NCBI GenBank assembly: GCA_947650915.1
Contig: CANSWY010000006.1
Span: forward strand, 28,324 to 92,323
DNA length: 64,000 nt
Origin: an uncultured Eggerthellaceae bacterium
GTDB lineage: Bacteria; Actinomycetota; Coriobacteriia; Coriobacteriales; Eggerthellaceae
Direction: 5' to 3'
Each line of letters opens with the position of its first letter. Position 1 is the first letter of the stretch. The notes under the pieces are model-generated. The model was not told the DNA's origin, ran no database searches, and saw only the letters and a program-made list of their open reading frames with translations. This document shows positions 43,427-50,794 of this stretch, one piece after another. The translations under genes and the position numbers were made by a program.

Positions 43427-44456
43427 CGGGCACCTCCTCCACCACTGTATCCAGATAGAAAACCTGCTCGGATGATTCCAGGCTCTTCACTACGTCATCG
43501 ACGTTCAGCGATAGTTCCGCGCGTTTGCTCCACGTCCCATGCTCGAAGCCGAAGTCGTCGGGGTCGCACTCGGCAAGCATCCCTGCATTGCTGACTACTT
43601 GCTCATTGATGAAGCGCGAGTAGCTCTCAAGGGTGCGCGCAAGGGCCTTGAACTCCCCGAGCTCGCCGTAAATGGCAGCGCGGAGCAGCGATGCCTGATG
43701 CACGCTTGCGAAGGCCTCGTTGATAGCGGCGATACGCTCGCCTAGGAGCTTCTCTCTATCCTTCATACCCTTGAAATTGTTCGCTTTCACATCGTGCACC
43801 CAGTCAATGTCGCTCTGCATCTCCAAAGCTATCTGATTGGAGGCATCAGACAGCGACCTCTGCGCTTGGGCGAGCAGGTTCTTTCGCAGTGCCTCGTCCG
43901 AAATATCGCTGGCCTCCAGATAGAGAGTCAGGCCGCTCAGGTAATGCGCCCTTCTATCGTTCCTTTGCCCTTGAATGACCTCTTTAACGTTGCGGTCGAT
44001 TGCATAGATGCTCGCCTGCACCTCCTGCATCTGGTTCTGGAGAGATTGAAGCTGTATAGCGTTGGCCATCTGGACTGGATCAACACCGCGCGCGAACTCC
44101 TCGCGCTTGATAGGAACCTTGTTGGAATAATGCCCGTTGTTGTCGCGAATCTGAGCAAACATAAGGCCGTTCTTCTCACGTGTGAATTTGATCTTTCCGG
44201 TCTCTATCGCCTCCAACATGGAATCAGGTGTATCCACGACGTAGCGAACGCCCTTTTCAGCGACCTCTGAGAGCTGCGCCGCAAATGGAGAAACCTTGAC
44301 CACTGTCTCGTAGACGGACTTTGCCGCGCTTTCGATCATGTCTTGATCAGGCTGGATGTTCTTAGCGAACAGATACATCGGGAATTCGGGATCCGTAGGG
44401 GCAATCCCCCTATCGAACACTGGTACGATCTCCCTATCGTCAGAGGATTCTTCCAT
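43407..44456 (-). CDS. Unrecognised soluble protein, coiled-coil middle (349 aa)
   Basis: No catalytic motif is evident. The protein has a globular N-part (EFPMYLFAKNIQPDQDMIES), a DNNGHYSNKVPIKREEFARG segment, a long amphipathic helical region with heptad-like spacing (LQSLQNQMQEVQASIYAIDR, then further helices to residue 290) and an acidic C-terminus. Similar hypothetical proteins occur sporadically in gut Firmicutes and Actinobacteria, often near defence genes. It is cotranscribed with the Zn-ribbon gene. Mixed codon use suggests transfer. Confidence 0.7.
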   Translation of the reverse strand: MEESSDDREIVPVFDRGIAPTDPEFPMYLFAKNIQPDQDMIESAAKSVYETVVKVSPFAAQLSEVAEKGVRYVVDTPDSMLEAIETGKIKFTREKNGLMFAQIRDNNGHYSNKVPIKREEFARGVDPVQMANAIQLQSLQNQMQEVQASIYAIDRNVKEVIQGQRNDRRAHYLSGLTLYLEASDISDEALRKNLLAQAQRSLSDASNQIALEMQSDIDWVHDVKANNFKGMKDREKLLGERIAAINEAFASVHQASLLRAAIYGELGEFKALARTLESYSRFINEQVVSNAGMLAECDPDDFGFEHGTWSKRAELSLNVDDVVKSLESSEQVFYLDTVVEEVPDEAEEG

Positions 44457-44753
44457 GTGCTACCGCCCATATCTCAATAATACTCAATCTTCATTATTAT
44501 AAGCCGCCGCATACCGGCTCACAGATTACTCAACCTCGAAGAACTGCTCCCAGAGAATCGTCATGATTGCAAACCGAAGCGCTACGCTGCAGGACTCAGC
44601 GCAACACGTGACGCTCAGTCCTGCAGATCCAGGCGCATCTTCGCATCCAGCGTTGCATCATCGTGCACAGTCAATGCATTTGAGTCCGAGACCTGGAGCA
44701 GCCCCGACTGTTTTTGGGGATGCTCACGCAGGCCATCGCATTCTGTTTGACAC
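44457..44753. promoter_or_regulatory. AT-rich promoter region and hairpin upstream of the 349-aa gene
   Basis: On the minus strand a TATAAT (44496-44501) lies 40 bp upstream of the 349-aa gene start, within an AT-rich dyad (AATAAT...ATTATT). Further upstream, TGCAGGACT (44588-44596) and AGTCCTGCA (44617-44625) form a 9-bp stem. No gene is seen here. Confidence 0.5.
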
Positions 44754-44830
44754 GACAAAAGGCCAGACACAATGTCATTGTTCAGCATCGCCGCTCCTCA
44801 ACGGTCACATCAAGCCTGACCCTTTGCCAC
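44754..44830. repeat. Repeat family 3, diverged copy
   Basis: GACAAAAGGCCAGACACAAT and inverse CATCAAGCCTGACCCTTTG. It abuts the 3' end of the IS30 remnant, exactly as the partial copy at 42622-42656 does. Confidence 0.7.
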
Positions 44831-45767
44831 TCCGACATGACAAAAGACCTGGGCGGTTTCAAGCGGTGAATGCACCTCATGCCACCTTGTTCAATAGCTC
44901 TGCATAAGCCTCTGCTGGTTTCTTCCAACCAAGCGTCTGACGAGGCCGCCCATTCAATTGATCCTGCATCTCGCGCACTTCCTCGTCGGTCACCTTGGTG
45001 AAGTCGGTTCCTTTCGGGAAGCAGTCCCGTATGAGACCGTTGGTGTTCTCGTTCGTGCCCCGCTGCCAAGGGGAATGCGGGTCGCAGAAACAGGCTTTCA
45101 CGCCCGTCTTCTCGGTGAAGTCCGCGTGCCGCGCCATCTCCATGCCCTGATCCCAGGTGATGGTGCGCATGAGCGCAGAGGGGATGTCGCCCACCATGTC
45201 CGCGAGCACGCTCGTGACGAGGTCCGTGGGATGCATCTCGAGCCTGCGCACGAGCGCAAAGCGCGTTTTCCGCTCCACGAGCGTCACAAGGCAGCTCTTG
45301 CGATCGCCGCCGATGACGAGGTCTCCCTCCCAGCGCCCCGGCACTGCGCGTCCGTCCGCTTCGGGTGGCCGCTTCGCGAGCTCACAGCCCTCCACCCAGC
45401 TCTTGTTCTGGCCTCGCTTGGCGGCCAAACGGCTCTGCGGCAAGCGCGCGCGACGTCCAGACCGCAATGACTTCTCCAGCTTCAGCTCCTGGCGCTGCGC
45501 CCCCCTTCCTTGCACGTAGAGCGTCTGGTAGATCGCTTCATGGCTCACACGCATCTTCTCACCGTCCGGGAAGTCGTGGACAAGCTGCGCCGATATCTGC
45601 GCGGGAGACCAGCGCAGCGCGAGCTTGTCCGTCACGCATGCCCGCAGATGCTCGTTCGCATCCAGCTTGCGGACCTTGGGCCTGCGCGCGGTGCGCTCCG
45701 CTCGCATCTGGGCGGCATAGGGGTCATAGGCGCCATCGCGTCCTCGATGGCGGGCGAGCTCTCCATC
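44831..45767 (-). mobile_element. IS30-family element, transposase truncated at its N-terminus
   Basis: The transposase frame (stop at 44877) runs to about 45766 and encodes about 295 residues. It keeps the DDE core (RWEGDLVIGG; TITWDQGMEMARH; DPHSPWQRGTNENTNGLIR) and IS30-type upstream text (LARHRGRDGAYDPYAAQ), but the first HTH part is missing. At the break, 45768, a family 2 palindrome begins. The element is probably immobile. Its 3' noncoding end CGGTTTCAAGCGGTGAATG matches the smaller fragment at 42657. Confidence 0.88.
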
Positions 45768-46617
45768 AACCCATTGGGGACGGGGCTATCGGGTTGGAAG
45801 CGAGGAACTGACGCGTCGTTTCGCGCCCAATGTCCCCGTCCCCAATGGGTTCGTTGATGATATCGCGCAGGAACTCGGTTGCACCGACCCCACATGCCCC
45901 GTCATAGTATTCGACGAAGCGCCGATCTCCAAGATACCCTTCTACCAGAGCCATATGAGCCTCGGGTGAGCAGGCGTCTTCGCCCCAATGCACTTTTATC
46001 CATTGGGCGCGCATTCCTGCCACGAGCTTGGACTCGGGCGACATGGGATCCTTGGTCTTCATGGCGATGGCCAAGTTGTCCTTGATGCGTTGTTCGAGCT
46101 CTTCTTCGGCATTCCATGCCGTCTTGCTCATCCCGAGCATTCGCTCGTTTGCGCGATCGATGGCCTCATCGCCGTACAGCTCACGTGCCTCTTGTCCATA
46201 CTCTTTTTCGAAGTCGACAACTGACCGCTTCTTTATCTGGTCGAATCGTTCCTTGTCATCCATCTTCTCGAAGTCCTCCAATCCGGCCGCAGCGATCCGG
46301 GCTGCGGCTATGGTCTTGTTCAGTTCTTCCCTTTGCCGACAAAGGAGGTTCAAATGCTCTTGAAGCATGGCCTTGAGGTCGAAGTCGGACTTGTCGAGTG
46401 CGTCCTCGATGGATTCCAAAGAGACGTCGCAAGACCGCAGGAGCAGGATGTGCTGCAACCTGTGCATGTCAGCCACGCTATAGACCCGATAGCCGTTATG
46501 GGCTCGTGTCGGGACGAGCAGTCCGGTCTGGTCGTAGTAGCGAAGCGTGCGCGGGCTGATGCCAGCCCAGTCAGCCAATTCCTTGGTGGTGAACGTTCTG
46601 TCCTCTGGAACCGTCAC
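45766..46617 (-). CDS. MerR-family regulator with TipAS-type domain and repeat-encoded tail
   Basis: HTH: FTTKELADWAGISPRTLRYY (residues 9-28). The effector domain has FEKEYGQEARELYGDEAID and FVEYYDGACGVGATEFL, paralogous to 2470-3231. The natural end should be near LRDIIN; the following residues EPIGDGDIGRETTRQ... to SPMG are translated from the family 2 palindrome, which also provides the stop. The start is GTG 46617 with a GGAG site. The promoter has a 19-bp spacer and the shared CGTTGCGT dyad. Confidence 0.9.
   Translation of the reverse strand: MTVPEDRTFTTKELADWAGISPRTLRYYDQTGLLVPTRAHNGYRVYSVADMHRLQHILLLRSCDVSLESIEDALDKSDFDLKAMLQEHLNLLCRQREELNKTIAAARIAAAGLEDFEKMDDKERFDQIKKRSVVDFEKEYGQEARELYGDEAIDRANERMLGMSKTAWNAEEELEQRIKDNLAIAMKTKDPMSPESKLVAGMRAQWIKVHWGEDACSPEAHMALVEGYLGDRRFVEYYDGACGVGATEFLRDIINEPIGDGDIGRETTRQFLASNPIAPSPMG
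45768..45851. repeat. Repeat family 2 (84 bp), in the 3' end of a MerR gene
   Basis: Perfect terminal inverted repeats AACCCATTGGGGACGGGG / CCCCGTCCCCAATGGGTT enclose a loop with a further short dyad. One side abuts the truncated IS30, and the other is read as the last ~27 codons of the MerR gene. Confidence 0.88.
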
Positions 46618-46656
46618 AACCGCTCCGATCTCGTCGCTCCATGAGCATCTGCGATA

Positions 46657-46687
46657 AGGTTAGGCTATGACGCAACGTAATGGTCAA
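46657..46687 (-). promoter_or_regulatory. MerR-type promoter/operator with 19-bp spacer
   Basis: Minus strand TTGACC (46682-46687), 19-bp spacer with TTACGTTGCGTCA, and TAACCT (46657-46662). It matches the design of the operator at 3265-3295. Confidence 0.75.
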
Positions 46688-46895
46688 GCATGAATGCAAA
46701 AGAAAGCGCCATCCCATACATGCTCCTGCATATTGCTGCCGCGGAGTAAAACGCATTTGAAGCCATAGGAATGGATCCGCTGCAACTAGTGACAAAGGGG
46801 CAGGAAGTGTCGCATACGTGAAGCCGGCGAACGCCAGCAGACAGGCCATGCTCCGTTGGCCCAGCTGCTCGCTTCGTGATACGATCCCAGCGATC

Positions 46896-46985
46896 AGAGA
46901 TGAAAACACAGTCCCCGTCGGGTAGTCGTGGGCGTGCGGGAATCCCGCATCAGTAACCTGCCTCCTTGGTCGTCCCTTCTCTGCA
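46896..46985 (+). ncRNA. Probable yjdF-motif riboswitch (azaaromatic sensor)
   Basis: Just upstream of the yjdF-family gene lies GATGAAAACA, then GTCGGGTAGTCGTGGGCG, a hairpin TGCGGGAATCCCGCA and CAGTAACCTGCC, which fits my recollection of the yjdF RNA motif (conserved GATGAAAACA start, GGTAGT and AGTAACCTGC strands). The known motif sits before yjdF genes in Firmicutes and binds azaaromatic compounds, probably acting at translation. Exact boundaries are estimates. Confidence 0.65.
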
Positions 46986-47014
46986 TGGTCATCTACATAA
47001 AGGAGGATTCCACC

Positions 47015-47434
47015 ATGCAGATCAGCGTGTCATCCACCCTGACCCTCTATCATGACGGCCAATTCTGGGTAGGCGTCATCGAGCACACGGAAGACGGAAA
47101 GCTTGGGGCCGCCCGCATCGTTTTCGGCGCAGAACCTTCCGATGAGGAGATCCTGCAGTTCGTCGTTCGACGATGGGAGAAGCTCTCATTCTTCGGTGAG
47201 GAGAAGCCGACCAGCGCGAAGCTGGCCAAGAACCCGAAGCGCCGGATGCGCGATGCCGCGAAGGCGCTCAAGAAACCGGCCGTCAGCACCAAGGCCCAGA
47301 AGGCTCTGGCAGAACAGCGTGAGGCCGCGAAAGACGCCTCGAACCAGAAGCGCAGCAAAAGGCGAGCTGCCCAGAAACAAGAGCGCTACGCCCAGAGCAG
47401 GGAAAAACGAAAACAAAAGCACCGTGGCCACTAG
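47015..47434 (+). CDS. yjdF: YjdF family protein (DUF2992)
   Basis: The 139-residue protein shows the family start (VSSTLTLYHDGQFWVGVIEH), GKLGAARIVFGAEPSDEEIL, FVVRRWEKLSF and a long basic Lys/Arg/Gln-rich tail (SNQKRSKRRAAQKQERYAQS). The start has an AAAGGAGG site 8 bp upstream and lies just behind a yjdF-motif-like leader. The biochemical role is unknown; the leader suggests a response to toxic heteroaromatics. A family 3 repeat follows the stop. Confidence 0.88.
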   Translation: MQISVSSTLTLYHDGQFWVGVIEHTEDGKLGAARIVFGAEPSDEEILQFVVRRWEKLSFFGEEKPTSAKLAKNPKRRMRDAAKALKKPAVSTKAQKALAEQREAAKDASNQKRSKRRAAQKQERYAQSREKRKQKHRGH

Positions 47435-47442
47435 CCTGGCGA

Positions 47443-47508
47443 GTGACAAAGGGTCAGGCTCAATGTCATCATCTCTCCGGTTGTGACATCAAGCCTGACC
47501 CTTTGTCA
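47443..47508. repeat. Repeat family 3 (66 bp)
   Basis: GTGACAAAGGGTCAGGCT and inverse AGCCTGACCCTTTGTCA around a loop with CAATGTCATCATCTCTCCGG. The minus-strand 129-aa gene ends inside it. Confidence 0.9.
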
Positions 47509-47858
47509 TGCTCGTCTTCCTCGACTTGATCATCCTCCCGGTTCTCGCCAGACGACGCCAGGAAGATCGCCAAATCATCATTGATTTTTTCCGACGCATC
47601 GTCAATGATGGTTTTGATGCTATTGGCAATCTCGACCGCCTTCCTGTCGCTCTTTAGCGCATTCGAGTACTTGACTTCCATCGAAATAGGCTCGTCAACA
47701 TCTGAGAACAGCGATTCGTAAAGCTTGCCAATATTAAGCTTCGGACTGGTCATATCCACCATCACGGCAGCTGATTCGCGTATTACGAGCTTGCCGTCAA
47801 CCAAATCGATGTTAATTTCTTTCTGAGCCATACCGCTTGAGGCGCTTTCTGACGACAT
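47469..47858 (-). CDS. Small acidic partner of the PHP-SMC protein, repeat-derived tail
   Basis: The 129-residue protein begins within the end of the PHP-SMC gene (47-bp overlap) and has its own AAGGAGGAG site. It shows INIDLVDGKLVIRESAAVMV near the start and an acidic, polar second half. Its final residues (HDKGSGLMSQPER) are a translation of the family 3 repeat, which supplies the stop. Coupling to the ATPase gene suggests a subunit or inhibitor. No known domain is seen. Confidence 0.7.
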   Translation of the reverse strand: MSSESASSGMAQKEINIDLVDGKLVIRESAAVMVDMTSPKLNIGKLYESLFSDVDEPISMEVKYSNALKSDRKAVEIANSIKTIIDDASEKINDDLAIFLASSGENREDDQVEEDEHDKGSGLMSQPER

Positions 47859-50259
47859 CGGCTCCTCCTTCCACTGTGTTCGCCACTATGTCCAAGATCG
47901 AGTAGCCATCGCCCTCGTACTCTAACGCACCGCTCTTCACGGCGACCTTCCCCGTATCTTCATCCCGCTCGAATGCGATGACGTTGTCCACGTCCAAGTT
48001 CACGACAAATTGCGGGTTGTGGGTAATCATCAGTATCTGGCGATTTGCGCTCATCCTCTTGAAGGCATCGATAACCCTTTCCTTTATCGCCATTTGCGAG
48101 ATCTGGTCTTCCGGCTGGTCGACGATGTACATTCCGAAGTCGGCATCGTCCTCAGCAAGAAGCTCGAAGTAGAGCCGCCCGTAAAGACCCGGAGACGGCT
48201 CGCCCTCCACTCCGATTTCCTCATTGGTTATCTTGCGCTTCTCGTCGATTCCATCAATGAGATCGTCGAATTTCTTCTGAAGCTCCGCATAGCATTTAGT
48301 CAACTGCGGCTTTTCCCCAGTGACCGCCTGCGAGACCTCCTGAACCCCGATTTTCGTATCTTCCTCTATGGCCTTGATAATCGAGCCCACCTCGGGCTTG
48401 TTGAAGACCGCCTTCATCAAGTCTGAGCAATACGAGCTCTTCGTCGGATCTGGGTTTACTTCCGAGACGAACACAAACTTACCCATATAGTTGGGGATTC
48501 TCATTTGCAAATCACTCGCGAACGCGAATGCCTTGCTTTTGCGGCTGCCCTTCAATCTCGCCGCTTCGGCAATTGCCTCGGCCGCGGCTGCAAGGGTCTG
48601 CTGGTAAGATTCCGCTGCACGCTGCTCATCTGTTTTCTGATCCTTGAGCCTGCTCTTTTCCGACTTGACAGCCTCGTCAAGGGCGTTCTTTCTGATGTTC
48701 TCCAACGTGTAAGTGCGCCTGTGCCTAACCGCCAAATCCCGAGTTCGTTTGAGTTTCTTAATAGCCTCCGCTAGGGCCTTATCGGCATCGGAACCAATTT
48801 GGGTTAGCAATCCCTCATAATCGTTGCGAATATTTTGAATAGCCTCGATCTCTTGTTTTATCCGAGAAATCAGCTGGTCGATCTCCTCAAATGAGGCCTT
48901 TTTTAGGCTTCCGGTAATACTGAGCTTTTCCGATTTTGGCAAGACTTTCAATTCGATCTCGTTAGCCCGGAGCTTCGCAAGGGCGTCGTTGAAGGTTGTC
49001 TTCGACTCCATAGCCTTCAGACATTCCGCGATAAACCTCTTTAGCGCAGCCCTAACACCATCGATATCCACGTGTTCTTGATAGTACTTTGCGAAATAGT
49101 CTCTAGCGCCAGCGCCCGTATGGAGTTCCTCCAAGACCTTCTTCACACTGTCCTGGTCATCGAACCTGAACTCCATCGCGTCGGAGATGAGTGGCTCCAC
49201 AGTGAGCTTCTCCCTCGCGCAATAGTCCATATAGCCCTGCTTGAGCTGAGGGTTGTCCCTCAAATGCCTGTATCCGGTCAACGCATGTATGAGCATCGAC
49301 TTGCCTATCGAGTTGTCCCCGATTATCACGTTTATCCCCGGAGAAAGCGGCACACGGCATGTTTGGTCATCGACGGAAATATCTATCCCATCAAGTTTGG
49401 GAGCGCCGCTGTTGAAGAACGCAGCATCCCCCACCCTAATCCTCGAAGAGTCGGTAACAGCCATGAGTAACCCGCGGAAGGAGGGAAGGCATTTGATGCT
49501 GGAAAAGGCAATTTCGTCTGCCCGTACATGAGAGTGATTATCGTGTAGGGGGTACACATCCCAATTATGGCAGTCGCTCCCAAGGACGAAAGGTACTCCG
49601 TCTCGTCTGTAGGTTGAGATGAGCTTCTTGATATCGAGCTCTTTTCTGCGGTCTCCGATTTCGATGGCGTCCACGAACTCGGTCAGGACAACTTCGTCGG
49701 CCTTTTTCATGCCAAGGCTGCTGACATCGCGCTTTCCCTCCTGACCCGCAGACTTCTCATGACCGATGAGAATCGCATCCAACCCGCTGTTGCGAAGCAT
49801 CTCGGTCAACGCACCCTCGGTGAATGCTTCATTTTCCGCATCGTCATATTGAGGATTGCCTTTGGCATCGCATATGACAGAAGGCAGCTTCTCCAGCAGG
49901 CTCGGCTCTTTGTCATCAAATACCGCCACGATATGTATGACTGTTCTCTTCTTCGCACCCTCTGCCTCTGACTGGAAAGACACGCTGAATTCGACTCCGG
50001 GCAGAACCTTCTGCAGAGATCCGCACCGCTCTTTCTCCTTCAACGTGCGATAGAGATCGAAGTCGAAGCAATCATGATCTGTAATCGAGCAGATATTGAC
50101 TTCGCACTGATTCAGCCTTTCAACGAGCAAATCCGCTTTGCTTTTATCAAATGCCGTGAGATTGGCATTTCCCGCATCCTTGGTCTTCACGCTCGCAGCC
50201 GAATGAATATGCAAATCGACCTTGCATGGAGTTGTTACGATTCTACAGCCCGCACCCAT
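47812..50259 (-). CDS. PHP-domain and SMC/ABC-type ATPase fusion (TrlF/PHP-SMC-like)
   Basis: The 815-residue protein starts with a PHP metallophosphoesterase domain: VDLHIHSAAS (residues 14-23), ITDHDCFDFD, PGVEFSVSF, ILIGHEKSAG and GSDCHNW. From about residue 290 it becomes an SMC/Rad50-like ATPase: Walker A NVIIGDNSIGKSMLIHAL, a coiled-coil arm with Lys/Glu/Ala heptads, then Walker B MYIVDQPEDQISQM with a downstream ITHNPQ His-switch. PHP-SMC proteins are proposed anti-phage nucleases or phosphatases triggered by the ATPase. The location beside restriction genes and its lower GC support a defence role. Confidence 0.88.
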   Translation of the reverse strand: MGAGCRIVTTPCKVDLHIHSAASVKTKDAGNANLTAFDKSKADLLVERLNQCEVNICSITDHDCFDFDLYRTLKEKERCGSLQKVLPGVEFSVSFQSEAEGAKKRTVIHIVAVFDDKEPSLLEKLPSVICDAKGNPQYDDAENEAFTEGALTEMLRNSGLDAILIGHEKSAGQEGKRDVSSLGMKKADEVVLTEFVDAIEIGDRRKELDIKKLISTYRRDGVPFVLGSDCHNWDVYPLHDNHSHVRADEIAFSSIKCLPSFRGLLMAVTDSSRIRVGDAAFFNSGAPKLDGIDISVDDQTCRVPLSPGINVIIGDNSIGKSMLIHALTGYRHLRDNPQLKQGYMDYCAREKLTVEPLISDAMEFRFDDQDSVKKVLEELHTGAGARDYFAKYYQEHVDIDGVRAALKRFIAECLKAMESKTTFNDALAKLRANEIELKVLPKSEKLSITGSLKKASFEEIDQLISRIKQEIEAIQNIRNDYEGLLTQIGSDADKALAEAIKKLKRTRDLAVRHRRTYTLENIRKNALDEAVKSEKSRLKDQKTDEQRAAESYQQTLAAAAEAIAEAARLKGSRKSKAFAFASDLQMRIPNYMGKFVFVSEVNPDPTKSSYCSDLMKAVFNKPEVGSIIKAIEEDTKIGVQEVSQAVTGEKPQLTKCYAELQKKFDDLIDGIDEKRKITNEEIGVEGEPSPGLYGRLYFELLAEDDADFGMYIVDQPEDQISQMAIKERVIDAFKRMSANRQILMITHNPQFVVNLDVDNVIAFERDEDTGKVAVKSGALEYEGDGYSILDIVANTVEGGADVVRKRLKRYGSERN

Positions 50260-50413
50260 TTAACCAACCACCCTATTGATGACGACAACTCAACGGTAAA
50301 CCAAAAGCAGATGCCGTCTGGTGAAAAAGGATAAGTATATTGGATATATCTAAGGAAAGGCGACGGTTGCTCCAATTCTCCTTTTAGCTTCATCGCTTTC
50401 CTGCAAAGGCTTC

Positions 50414-50695
50414 TTACTCCTGCGCCTCAAGCATTTCTCGCAGATTCCTCCTCGCAAGAGCTAAACTGTACTTCACCGCTCGGTCGGAGCAGCCCTCCAA
50501 GCTGGCCACCTCTTTCACTGGCAATCCCTCTAAATGATGCAGCAGGAAGCGTCTCCTTTGGGCCTCTGGCAGCATCGTCAGAGAACGCCTAAGGACTTCA
50601 TTCTCCAAGCGGCGCACAAGCAGCTGCTCTGGAGTTGAAATGGAGTATCACCTTCGTATTCCTGGGACAAGCTATACACCTTCTCGGGTTTAACG
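50414..50695 (-). pseudogene. Decayed sigma-70 region 4 protein
   Basis: Residues encoded at 50414-50617 form a clear sigma region 4 (LTMLPEAQRRRFLLHHLEGL, VKEVASLEGCSDRAVKYSLA). Upstream the frame continues (ISTPEQLLVRRLENE) to a TGA, and text typical of the start of such proteins (KVYSLSQEYEGDTP) appears in another frame, indicating a frameshift. Similar small sigma-like genes belong to conjugative and mobile elements. Probably inactive. Confidence 0.6.
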
Positions 50696-50713
50696 ATCGG
50701 TTTCGATCTGTGG

Positions 50714-50794
50714 GTGACAAAGGGTCGGTGACAAAGGGTCAGGCTCAATGTCATCATCTCTCCAGTGGTGGCGTTGAGCCTGGCACTTTGTCAC
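50714..50794. repeat. Repeat family 3 with a duplicated left end
   Basis: GTGACAAAGGGTCG is followed at once by GTGACAAAGGGTCAGGCT, so the left end is doubled. The right end GAGCCTGGCACTTTGTCAC supplies the TGA stop of the HipA-like gene. Confidence 0.85.

Noticed and set aside
44831..45767. Functional IS30 copy
   Set aside because: The N-terminal HTH part is missing and replaced by a palindrome, and the left inverted repeat is not visible.
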